From Linnemannia hyalina (taxonomy: Eukaryota > Mortierellomycota > Mortierellomycetes > Mortierellales > Mortierellaceae): a stretch of DNA of 64,000 nt. The notes under the pieces were generated by a model. The model worked only from the letters and a program-made list of their open reading frames with translations. It was not told the origin of the DNA and made no database searches. The first letter of the stretch is position 1; every line of letters begins with the position of its first letter. A program made the position numbers and the translations under genes. This document shows, piece by piece, positions 53,542-64,000 of the stretch. Location of the stretch: positions 744,001 to 808,000 of the forward strand of contig JAHRHY010000013.1 in assembly GCA_019671135.1 (NCBI GenBank). The letters run 5' to 3'.

Positions 53542-56500
53542 ATGACGACAGCATCAGCTCGTGGCGGAGGCGGTGGTAGGGGTCGTGGTAATCGCGGCGG
53601 CTATGATGGCGACCGTGGTGGTCGCGGAGGTCGTGGAGGTCGTGGAGGTCGTGGCAACTTTGGCGGCCACCAAACTGAAGGAGGTCGCGGGCGTGGTAGA
53701 GGCCTCACAGACGAAGACAAGGCTGCAATGTCGACAATCCGACCTAGGACGTTCCAAATTTCGAGCGAGGGGACCGACGACATCATTGTAGCCAACCCAG
53801 AGGGCGTTGTGGTCCACCTCGCCAGTATGATTCTCAAGAAGCAAGAGGTTGTGGGGCACTGGTCACAGCGCCAGATCCGTTTTTTTGTGAATTCCTGTTT
53901 ACTTAACCTTTCCAACCATCACGGTGCCGATACTTCGGGTGTTTTGCGAGACATGGCCTCCGATACGGGGCTGAACAGACTGAAGGAGATTATGCTGAAG
54001 CCGATGTCGATCGATGCCGGGGATGAGCGATCCGTAATGTCTTTCCAGTATGTTATCTTGCCGCTGATCGGCGTATTGACGAGGCAAAAGGTCTGCCAGA
54101 CAACGATGACGAGCGAGTCGGGTATCATCTACTCGACCGTCTACTTTCACCGCCGACAGTTCCTCGAGGACGGTGTTTTGCGCTGCATGGAGAATCTCCT
54201 GAATCGAGGCTCCTTGGACGACCGCAGCGGGTCCGCGCATGTCGTTCTCAGCGATCCTGGCGTCTGCCGAGTGGAGTCTCTTCAGCGAGCCTTGATCGCG
54301 ATAGTCCGCCTCGTGTATCAGTTGGTCAAACGCAAACGAGATGCCCAGATCGAGATGGCCGACATGGTCCAGGACCTCCACGAGCTCGTCCTCCGATGTA
54401 CGACCCTCCCTGCCAACGGCAGTCATGACACTTTCGAGAATACAAACCTCACGCGAGAGATGGACAGATTGCAACAGGTCGTCAACGATGCCCAAGACAC
54501 CGTCATCCGCCCTGTTGAGCCTTCTCCTATGGCTGCCCATGTTTCTTTGTCAGGAGGCAGACATGTGAACTTGGTTCAGCTTCACCATAACTACGATCCT
54601 CCTGGGGAGTTGTCTGAGGAAGGTCCTCGCCACGACAACGACCACCTTGGAATATCGGATATCTCTGTGCTCCCCACCCAAAAGGAGATCGTCTCCAAGC
54701 GTCAACCCTTCCTTCCCTCGAATGACATTGCAGAGGCTCCTCATTTCCTGCCACCTGGCTGGCGCCGTCAAGTCGACATCCACTTTCGATTGTACCGCGA
54801 GGACATGATGGACTCTCTCCGTAAGGGCGTCGGCTCATTTATATCTCTTCTCGAAAGTACCGACAAGAACAGCGACACCACCCTGTTGAAACAGAAGGAG
54901 CTCCGCAAGCAACTTGGCGACTCTGTCAGCCTGAACGTCTACGGAGACGTCCAGTTTGAGGGCATGGACAACACCAAGCAACTCGCCGGCTCTATTGTGA
55001 TGTCGTTTTCCCAGCCCCCGCAGATTGTGGGTGAGCCGACCAAGCGCCGCAAGGAGTTTTGGGAACGATCCCGTCGACGTTTGATGCAAGGAGCCCTGGT
55101 GTGCATTGCCAGTCGTGCGCCTTCGAATTCTGCCGGCTTCCATTCCGACCCTCAGAACTTTCGGATGATTCTTGGTATTATCACACACCGAGACGTCGAC
55201 GTTCTGGCTAAGGATCCTAAAGTGGGGCAGATTCACATCTCACTATCTGATCCCTTGTCGTATTTGCTGATGCTGGACTCGACCCGCCAAAACGCAGCTG
55301 CCGAGCAATGGTTCCTCGTAGAGTCTACAGGGTCGTTCTTCGAGTCCTACCGACCCATTCTCAAGGCCCTTCAGATCTGTGTTCCTGCCACCATGCCTTT
55401 CGGCAAGTATATCGCGCCCACCTCAGAGGAGATGCTCCAGTTCGTTGCACAGAAGGGCACCATTGATCCTCCGCTTTACACACGCGCGCCCGAGTTCCGC
55501 TTCGACTTGTCGATCCTTCTCGAGAACAAACGGCCTTGCTATCTTGAGGCGGACAACAGTCAATCTTTCGACAAGGCAATCGAAATGCTTCGAGCACATA
55601 GCATGCTCGACAACACTCAAGCTTCCGCCTTGGTCGAGACACTCTCCAGAGAGATTGCTCTCATCAAAGGGTATGTTGATTACACTCTACATGATGCTTG
55701 TTGCACTGTAGTTTTCCGTCGATGTATGAGCACGGTACTAATCACCAATTACATCTATTTTGCTCTTTAGACCTCCCGGTACGGGAAAGACCAAGATTGG
55801 TATCGACATCATGCGCGTTCTTCTGCACAACAAGGCTGCCATGAACTGTGGCCCAATCCTGTGCATTTGTTACACCAACCATGCGCTCGATCAGTTCCTT
55901 GAGCACCTTCTCGACGAAGGAGTCACCAGCATTGTCCGTGTCGGAGCCCGTTCCAAGTCTACTCGTTTGGAGGATTGCAACCTCACGAGCCTTATGCAAT
56001 CGCAAGATAAGCCATTTGATGTTCGTAGATCGCTTCGAGAGGCGTTCGAACTGTGGGACGAGGTCTCCAAGAAGATTGGCGGGCTCGAGAAGGCCCTCAA
56101 GGACAAGAACTTGGACTGGGAATTCGTTAGTCCACACCTGATGATGTCCAACCCAAAGCAGTGGCGGCAGCTCATGCACCATCCCGACAAGGACGAGATC
56201 GAGGAGGAGGAGGAGGAGGGCTTTACCAGAGTGCGTCGTAACCAAGATCAATCCCCTTACCTGCGGTGGGCTACCTCAACTGACCTCAAGGAGAAGGACG
56301 AGTGGAACAGGCTGCAGGAAAAAGAGGAAGCGCGTCAGAAAAGCAAAAAGAAAAAGCGAGACTTGAACAGATTCGATGCTTTTAGAGATGACAAGACTGG
56401 GGCAGATATTTTATTGCCTAAAGTATTCGTTCCCAGGACCAACCGGCCTCTTTCGGTACTCTTCAATGGTGATGTTTGGACCATGTCCTCGGTGGAAAGG

Positions 56501-59500
56501 CGACGACTCATTGAAGCTTGGAAACCCGAGGTCTTGGAGATGATGATGGGTGAGATGACGCAGCTTCTCCGGCAGGTGGAGGAGATCTCTGTCAAGAAGA
56601 ATAATGCCTTCGACGAGATCCGACGTGGTATTCTCACCAAGGCCACGGTTATCGGTATGACCACCAACGGTGCTGCCAAGCATCAGACCTTGGTCGCTGC
56701 GGTCGCTCCCAAGATCATCATCTGCGAGGAAGCCGGCGAGGTTCTTGAGGCACATATCCTGGCTGCTCTTTCTGCGTCGACCCAACACCTTATCCTCATC
56801 GGTGATCACCTTCAGCTGCGACCTCAGATCGAAACCTATAGCCTTCAGTCCGATTCACAAATCGGCAAACATCATAACCTGGATCGATCCCTTTTCGAAC
56901 GTCTCGTTACTTCCAGTACCAACCCGCTGCCAATGTCCGAGCTCACCATCCAGCGCCGAATGCGACCCGAGATCTCCAGCCTGATCAGGAACACCCTCTA
57001 CCCCGATCTAGAGGACGGTGGAGATGCGCTGAAACATCCAGATGTTGCTGGTATGGGTGCGAACCTGTACTTTATGGATCACGCCCACCCAGAGGATGCC
57101 AAGGATCAGTACGGTATGCAGTCGTTCTCTAACACCTTTGAAGTCAAGATGGTTGAGGCTTTGGCTCATTACCTGATCAAGAACGGATACGACCAGCCTG
57201 GTGACATTGCAGTCTTGACTCCCTACCTCGGTCAACTTTCCAAGCTGAGAGACCATCTCCGCCAAAGTTTCATGCTGGTTATTGACGACCGTGATATGGA
57301 GCAGCTGGAGGAGAATGAGGCCGAAGGAGGCATCGACACTGAAGCGGCTCAAGCGGCTCCTCAGATCGGCGTCAAGAATGTCAGTCTCCAGAACCATCTT
57401 ACTCTGCGCACCATCGACAACTACCAGGGCGAAGAAGCGAAAGTAAGTATATACATCATTTATTGATACTTATTTCCTTGCTCAGCGTCGCATTGAGGAT
57501 AAACGACAGAAACTAGAAACTAATCTATTCAAACTTACATTAACTCCATGTTAAGGTGGTCATCATCTCTCTGGTCCGTAGCGATGTGAGAACTAAGGAT
57601 TCCAACTCATCGGGATCGATTGGTTTCCTCAAGTCTCCCAACCGCACCAACGTCCTGTTGTCTCGAGCTAAGCATGGTATGTACCTGATCGGCAAGGCCA
57701 GCCTCATGAACCGGAGCCAGAACGGAATCTGGCCCACGGTCATGGACGAGCTCGAAGAATACGATCGCATTGGAGAAGGCCTTCCAATTATCTGCAAGAA
57801 CCACCCGGATACTCTCCGTTATGTCGATACTCCAGAGAAACTCAAGATTAATGCTCCTAATGGCGGTTGTACCATTGCATGTGGCCGCAGCATGCCTTGT
57901 GGACATGTATGCCCGCTTCACTGTAAGTCGCGTTCTTTGGTTATTTTAATGTTGATATTCAACCCTACACAAGTAATGCTCGAGTTATAGTCGTTGCTAA
58001 GTTTTACTTTCAATAATGATAGGCCATCCTGATGACCCAGCCCATTTGCTGGTCAAGTGCAGAGAGCCGTGCAATCGACTTATGCCTGGTTGTGGACACG
58101 TGTGCCCCAAGCATTGTGGAGACAAGTGTGGGCTTTGCATGGAGGTTGTCTCACCAATGGCTTTGCCATGCGGCCACATCCTGGAGGAGCCTCGGTGCTG
58201 GCAGAAACGAGATCCCTCCAAGATCGTCTGTACCGTCAAGGTTCTCCGCAAGCTTCCACACTGTGAGCACGAACTGGTGATGGAGTGCCGGAAGGACCCT
58301 CAGCAGGCAAAGTGCAACGCGAAGTGCGACAAGGAACTCGAATGTGGCCATAAGTGTATCCGTTCCTGCTGCGCGTGCCAGGAGTTGTCGTCTCCTGAGG
58401 CCAAGAAGGTCGGAGCACTACCTACTACCAAGGAAATCGAACGAACGCGCCATGGAGTCTGTAAGATCGAGTGCGGCCGTACTCAGTTCTGCGGCCATAG
58501 CTGCAAGGCCTGGTGTCATGGCAAGGAGCCCTGCCCACCCTGCATACAAGACTGCGCGGTGATGTGTGCACATTCCAAATGCCACCTCCCCTGCGATACC
58601 CCATGTGCCGCCTGCAGCGAGCGCTGTGTTTGGGATTGTCCTCATCAAGGCCAGTGTAATATGCCTTGCGGAGTTCCCTGTGACCGTCTTCCTTGCAACG
58701 TGCGCTGTGACAAGAACCTTCCCTGTGGTCATCAATGTCCTTCTTTGTGCTGTGAGGTCTGCCCCGATGTTAAGTACTGTGTCGAGTGCAAGGATCCTGA
58801 GACCATGAACATGTATGTCGATTTCCTTGAGGGGAAGACACTTGGCGAGGTGGATGTCAACAAGGATCCTCTGTTGGTTCCTACTTGTGGTCACGCCTTC
58901 ACCATGACAAACTTTGACGGAATGATGGAGATGAGCGAGTACTACAAGGAGCGATTCGATCGTGTCACCGAAACGTCCACCTTTGTCGACAAATTGAGCT
59001 TGCCCAGCGAACAGGTCTCTCAGATTTGCTGCTCCTTGTGCCGCAAGCCCATCTTGGAGTTCTTGCGGTATGGTCGCCGCGTCAAGTACAGCCAGCTGTC
59101 GATGCGAAACAAGAAGCACGTTCAAGTCCAGGCTGCCAGCATCCAGAAAGCACAGGACGACTCCGAGGTGGCTCGGATCCGCGTCGTAGAAGCCCACAAC
59201 GAGTTTATGACGGCGATGGGCAAGTTCAAGGCCGATCCGAAGGAGGAACCGCCCGCCAGGGATTCCAAGACACTGGGGAGACCGCCGAACATGGATGAGG
59301 TATTTCCTGGCAGCAACTATGAGAGGATCGCAGTGTATGGGCTACCCAAGGAGCAGGAGAAGGCGTGGAAGAAGTTGGTAAAGCCTTTGAGCCTGATGTT
59401 TAAGGCATACAAGGATATCAACGAAAAGGCTAGCAACTCACCCAACAAGGTGCTCTTTGAGGCTGCCGTCTCGCACCTCTACCGCGTCAAGGCCCAGGAG

Positions 59501-60400
59501 AATGCCCTTATTGACGCTGCAGGTGGAGTCGCGGATGAATCCACGATGGACGAGATGATCCAGACCTGCATTCTTGAGTGCGGTCTCCAGGCGGACGGCA
59601 ATGGTGGATCTTCGTTTGTGGAATCCTTACAGGAACGAACAAACATCTTGCTGTTGGTCCTGGTTGAAGCAGTGGCGGCATTGGAAAAGGCAGGACCGTC
59701 GTCAGGCTGGTTCTGGTTCGTCGAGGATCTGATCCAGTGCGCAATGGAACATGTCAACATGACACAGAACGCTGCCATCAAGGGCATCTTTTCTCGACAC
59801 GTCACCTATGCTGGCCTCACCCGTATGACGCTTCTCTGCCACTGTGTCCAGCATATCGGTCGCAAGTCGCTTCCGCGGGACCCCGTCGGTCAAGCAGACC
59901 GTCGCCGCACTGTGAACGAACTGGAGGTGTTGTTTGCCCAGCAGATGGTAGAGATTTCCAACTCTCCGCTTGGAATCAGGGCGGAAAGCGAGAATAACGC
60001 TAAGATCCTGAAGAAGCGCATGGACACGGCCTGCGCGGTTGCCAGGGGTGAAGGAGCAATCTCTAAGGAGGAAAAGATGGAAATCTTCCGTGCGATCAGT
60101 GAGAACATGCGCGGGTCCGGACATTGGTACCAGTGTCCCAACGGTCATCCCGTAAGTTTCAACTGAAAACGACAATATTTGATCAAATTGATGCTGTTTT
60201 TCTTCATTTCATTAACACTTACACGATTTAACTCCCATTTGCATGACAACTTATAGTACGCCATCGGAGAATGTGGTATGGCCATGGAGCAAGCTCGTTG
60301 CCCCGAGTGTGGAGCCTCAATTGGCGGCGGCAGCCATGCACTTCTTCAATCCAACAGACGGGACACTGAAATGGAAGGGCTGTATCATACAAGACGATAG
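53542..60400 (+). CDS. ZNFX1/Hrr1-like SF1 RNA helicase with NFX1-type and RZ-type zinc fingers
   Basis: Exons 53542-55670, 55771-57442, 57556-57922, 58023-60151 and 60257-60400 give 2146 residues. Residues 5-50 are an RGG tract, a probable RNA-binding tail. The SF1 core starts with Walker A GPPGTGKT at 710-717, assembled across intron 1, then motifs CYTNHALDQ, the EEAGEVLEAH box (Glu1029-Glu1030), GDHLQLRP, QRRMRPEIS, DNYQGEEAKVVIISLVRS and LLSRAKHGMYLIG. A long Cys/His region (about 1430-1700) repeats C-GH-C spacings of NFX1 zinc fingers. The extreme C-terminus, WYQCPNGHPYAIGECG...CPEC, is an RZ-type finger, split by the last intron. This is the ZNFX1 order. Family members (fission yeast Hrr1, nematode and human ZNFX1) act with RNA-dependent RNA polymerase and small-RNA pathways; a similar role here is inference. 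Confidence 0.93.
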
Positions 60401-62349
60401 AGAGTTTGTCGTTGCTGTCTTGCGATGGATGGTGGTGGGCTCGCTGAACGATGAAGAGTTCTAAAGATATTTGGCAGAGCAGGCGTTGGGTAGTAGAAGG
60501 AAGAAAAGATGAATTAAAAAAAAGATTGGTCAAGCATGCTTTCAGGTCATCCTCAATAGTCATATATCCGCGCCGCAATTTCCTCAACGGAAGAAGGCGT
60601 AAAGGCGCAGGTAACAGAAAAAAGCAAAGCTTCAACACTGTTACCGGGAGCAAGTGAGTTAAAAAAAATAGGCACATCTTGGTTTTCCATTTTGCCTTGT
60701 AACAGCTGAGGAAAGTCAATTCTGTCCCATCCGTACCACCAGCAGAAAGAGAAAACATGATCGACACATGAAGATCTGATCCCAGTTGGAGGCAGCAAGA
60801 CAACAAAGTCTTGATGTTGGCTGTTGGAGAGTGCATCATTAATCCAAACCCATAATAGCCGCAATCTCTCACAGACCAACAATGCTCCGCAAAATATCAA
60901 GTTTCACGAACCCCTCTTTTCTCATTGACAAAAAAAAAGAAGCCTCAGATCCCAGAAAAATCGCAGGCTTTTGGTGGATTGTTGTTTGTGGGTCTTCGCC
61001 CAGTGACGAAAGTCAACCACAATTCCCATTTGTCTATAGGGGTATTCAGGTTATGGCAAACTGAGTGATTTGACAGAGGGCATGCGCAACCAAACAACAT
61101 CCTGTAGCCCCAAGCCTGTATCTCAGGTGGAAACAACACCTCCCTACAGTTTTAAAAAGCTGACTGTTGACAATATGGTACTGTAGGTTCGCCAACACTG
61201 GAAGGAACTCAACGGTCACCAGCTATTGCTGGATAAGAGCCACCTCTTACTCTCTGGTGAAGAGAATTTCCGCCTCGCTCATTTACACAATAACCACTCA
61301 AACCACATCCCCCAAGTTGACCAGGGTACCCTCCTTTGGAGGATCTCCATGCCCGCAGTACCCTTTAACACTTTAAGGGCAATTAGCGTATAGCAACTAC
61401 CCGTCGTGCTAATTGGAGCACTCCACTCTACTGGTTGATGTTGTATAGTGCTTTGTGAGAACCACATGCTTCAACCCACACGCTTCAAAGCTGTCGCCAA
61501 CAGGATTCTGGAACTTCTCGGCGGATCAATCGGTGCCAGGAGGAAACGAGACGATATAGTCGCTATTGGCGTTGGGTTGGGGCAACTCTGCTCAAAAAAC
61601 TCCTCTATACGACATTCTTGTCGTCCTTTGTTCTGGTGATATGTCTATCTAGCGCGTTCATTTGGGCACAATTCCTTCAGTATGTCCGCTGGCAGCGGAT
61701 GCTCCAGTGCATCTTCGGTGACGTAGGTCCAAGCTTCAAATGCGCAGCCGTTTTCAAGTATAAATAGGGCTCGATATTTTTCCTTTTATCTTTCTTACAC
61801 TCCCTCCTTTTCCTTCCACCTCCTTCCTTCCCTCCCTCTTGCTTTCTTCCCTTGTTTCCCCTCTTCAGCTGCATTCACCTCCTCCTTTCCTTTCCCTCTC
61901 ACCCACACATCTACAAAAAACATACCCACGCTTACAAATCACTCACCCTCACCCTCGCACTCTGTTCGCAGTAGAGATCCACCTTCAACTCACCCTTGCC
62001 TTGACTCTGGTAAGCACTAATACCGACTTTTGATCGGGTTTGCATTCACAAGTCTTGTCCATGCTTACACCACTCTCTCTTCCTATATTATACTCATTTG
62101 CGACCCTAAAATAAATTCTTGAAACAGCGCTCTCTATTGCTCTCTTACCTGGTTAGCGGTACACTTGTCTCTCCTTCCCTCCCTCTGTCTAGCTCTTGCT
62201 CACTTTTCATCTGACCACGGGTCGTTCGCTCACTCTCTCACTCTCTCTCTGTGTGTCTCGCTCTCTTTGTGTGTGTGTCTCTCATTTGTATACTGCACTT
62301 GCAAATTCGAATCACTCGATACTGACGCCCCCTTTCGTACTTGTACAAG
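60401..62349. other. 1.9 kb spacer upstream of the 62350 gene
   Basis: No supported gene. An open stretch without ATG at 61187-61393 looks protein-like but matches nothing I know. A TATA box lies at 61759, followed by a C/T-rich leader. A donor-like CTG|GTAAGC at 62010 and an acceptor-like ACAG at 62127 suggest a leader intron. Confidence 0.55.
61759..61766 (+). promoter_or_regulatory. TATA box of the 62350 gene
   Basis: TATAAATA in an otherwise C/T-rich promoter-like context about 590 bp before the ATG. The distance is reasonable if a long leader with an intron is used. Confidence 0.5.
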
Positions 62350-63837
62350 ATGGAAGTCAGCTGTCGAGACGTTCTCCAGGATATGGCATCCAAGGATGAA
62401 GAGACATCGTCATCGAGTTTACCCTCGCCCTCACCCGAGTTGTCTCCCGCACAAGCATGGAGCCAAGAGCACAGTGCAGACACAGTCGCTCTTCCACCAT
62501 CATCCCTTGAATTACCTCGCGCACAGACTTGGTCTCTGGAACAATCATTCCAGCAACGGGACAGCACGGCAACAACAAACTCAACCTCTCTTCCTTCCCC
62601 CCCTCTCGACTTGTCGATCGGATCGCCTTGGATTGAGAGCAAGACCAATGTTTTTGATTCCCTGTTCGAGTTGCACACCGAGCATTCCTTCTCAGAGTGT
62701 GGCACCACCTCCTTCATGGGTCTCGAACTTGATACCTCCCAGTCGGCCTTTGGACACGGCCATAGCATCTCGGATTCATGCACCAACTCCGAACACGACG
62801 TCATGAGCTCATTCTTGGGGGTTGGCGCAGAGTTGAACACGCACCTCCCAGTGGGCGGCCTTATGACATCCTTCATGAGCGCTGAGGACTTGGTGCAGGC
62901 GCTTGTCACACCTGTCTCAGATCTGATCAAGGCTAGAGACATCAACGACAAAGCAACCCCTGCTATCCCACTGTGTGTTTGGCCCAACGACCTCTTTGTC
63001 GAGACGGCTGCCCAGGGCGAGAAGATCGATCAGGGTAACCCGACGACCATTGCCTGCTCTCTTCTTCCACCCCCTCAAGGCACCGTCTCTGCCGCCCCAG
63101 CCCCAGCTGCCGCGGCTCGAAGAGTTCGATTCGACATGACGCCTTACATCAAGTTGCTCGACCCGACACGAGTAACGGGACCTCCCGAGGAACCGGACGA
63201 AGAGCACATTGACGACATTATGCGTAACGCCCGATGGGAATATCGCTGGGACAAGGACCTTCGTCAAGAACACAAACTCGCCAAGTGGGCATCATTCAAC
63301 GCCCACCTCCATGCGGCCTTCCCGGTCGAAGAAGACGATATGCAGGCCACTGATGAACGACAAAGCGACCAATTTTCAACTGAAGATCGTTCGACCAAAA
63401 AGCATAGCATCGACAGCGATGACACTGATGACTTTTTGGCCGACGAGCGTCCCGCTAAGAAGAGCCGAGCTGCCGACCATGCATCCAGTGACTCTTGCAA
63501 CACCCCTTCCAACGATATCATAATCGACCAGCTCGGAGTTAAAGACCCTTTGGTCAACAGCGACACAACTATCGACTACTTAGACGGCGCCAACACAACC
63601 AACGATCAGCCATTCGATGTGGTGTCAGCTATCAAGATGCATGTGGTCTCCGAGTCGCAAACGGAGGATCGTCTTGCATTGAACCAGCACCCCGACTTTG
63701 ACGAGATGATCAAGGATGACGAGATCGGACGATCCTACCGCCTCTTCCGCTGGAACCTCTGCTACCCTGCCTTTCAGATCGAGGAGTTCCAAGAGGAGGA
63801 AATGTCGCAGGAGGATACTGATGATTTGGAGTATTGA
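62350..63837 (+). CDS. Acidic, unrecognised protein, probably nuclear
   Basis: Single exon, 495 residues from the ATG at 62350 (the preceding in-frame TTG is not a plausible start). The first 200 residues are Ser/Pro/Glu-rich. A more ordered segment follows: RRVRFDMTPYIKLLDPTRVTGPPEEPDEEHIDDIMRNARW in parts at about 257-300, and WDKDLRQEHKLAKWASF at about 303-320. A basic RPAKKSR near residue 375 may be a nuclear-localisation signal. The C-terminus is compact and acidic (SYRLFRWNLCYPAFQIEEF, then EEEMSQEDTDDLEY). I do not recognise the family and assign no function. AATAAA follows 96 nt after the stop. Confidence 0.75.
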   Translation: MEVSCRDVLQDMASKDEETSSSSLPSPSPELSPAQAWSQEHSADTVALPPSSLELPRAQTWSLEQSFQQRDSTATTNSTSLPSPPLDLSIGSPWIESKTNVFDSLFELHTEHSFSECGTTSFMGLELDTSQSAFGHGHSISDSCTNSEHDVMSSFLGVGAELNTHLPVGGLMTSFMSAEDLVQALVTPVSDLIKARDINDKATPAIPLCVWPNDLFVETAAQGEKIDQGNPTTIACSLLPPPQGTVSAAPAPAAAARRVRFDMTPYIKLLDPTRVTGPPEEPDEEHIDDIMRNARWEYRWDKDLRQEHKLAKWASFNAHLHAAFPVEEDDMQATDERQSDQFSTEDRSTKKHSIDSDDTDDFLADERPAKKSRAADHASSDSCNTPSNDIIIDQLGVKDPLVNSDTTIDYLDGANTTNDQPFDVVSAIKMHVVSESQTEDRLALNQHPDFDEMIKDDEIGRSYRLFRWNLCYPAFQIEEFQEEEMSQEDTDDLEY

Positions 63838-63932
63838 CGGCGCGACGGCGACGACGATGAAGTGGACCACCATCCACAGCAAGGCTTGCGAGTGGCTTCC
63901 TTCATCGTCTGTATCATAACTGTAAAAATAAC

Positions 63933-63938
63933 AATAAA
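63933..63938 (+). terminator. Probable poly(A) signal of the 62350 gene
   Basis: AATAAA 96 nt past the TGA at 63835-63837. Confidence 0.5.
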
Positions 63939-64000
63939 CCCGCACCCTTTTGTACCATATCCAGTCAGTCATGGAACGTTGTAATTTCAGGCACGCTGTT

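Overview
The window reads as nuclear DNA of a filamentous fungus. Genes are broken by short GT-AG introns of about 80-200 nt, leaders are C/T-rich on the coding strand, spacers are full of simple repeats, and the genes encode F-box proteins, a DEP-RGS protein and hybrid histidine kinases. The mix (canonical PARG, ZNFX1/Hrr1-like helicase, bacterial-style double hybrid kinase, polyglutamine scaffold) fits an early-diverging group such as Mortierellomycotina/Mucoromycota. That placement is inference; no marker gene here proves it. There is no tRNA, rRNA, CRISPR array or intact mobile element that I could support.

Layout, left to right. (1) The 3' part of a giant coiled-coil protein (from the window edge to 4984). 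(2) A five-exon S9 prolyl-oligopeptidase-family peptidase (5454-8134). (3) A 3.5 kb C/T-rich spacer, then a DEP-RGS regulator of G-protein signalling whose 36-nt first exon is followed by a 1.4 kb intron and which probably continues into a Ser/Gln-rich tail exon (11689-17231). (4) An F-box gene (17568-19667) followed by two wrecked relatives: a 58-codon internally deleted copy (20175-20351) and an inverted frameshifted pseudogene (about 20590-21820). (5) A six-exon canonical poly(ADP-ribose) glycohydrolase (22561-25325), facing a second F-box-like gene on the minus strand (25445-27139). That gene shares a 237-bp promoter with a small four-exon Gly-rich membrane protein (27377-28465). (6) A 6 kb gene desert, then a 2205-residue Ras-association/PH scaffold with 55 consecutive glutamines (34603-41864). 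(7) A nine-exon, 2521-residue double hybrid histidine kinase (43577-52819). (8) A five-exon ZNFX1/Hrr1-like SF1 helicase with NFX1-type and RZ-type zinc fingers (53542-60400). (9) An unrecognised acidic, probably nuclear protein (62350-63837).

Exon models were built by hand. I required GT-AG sites, a continuous reading frame and protein continuity across each junction, and every multi-exon CDS given sums to a multiple of three. Several genes concern signalling (RGS, RA-PH scaffold, double hybrid kinase) and two concern nucleic-acid/ADP-ribose biology (PARG, ZNFX1-like). I see no operon-like relation among them; neighbourhood here is not good evidence of shared function.
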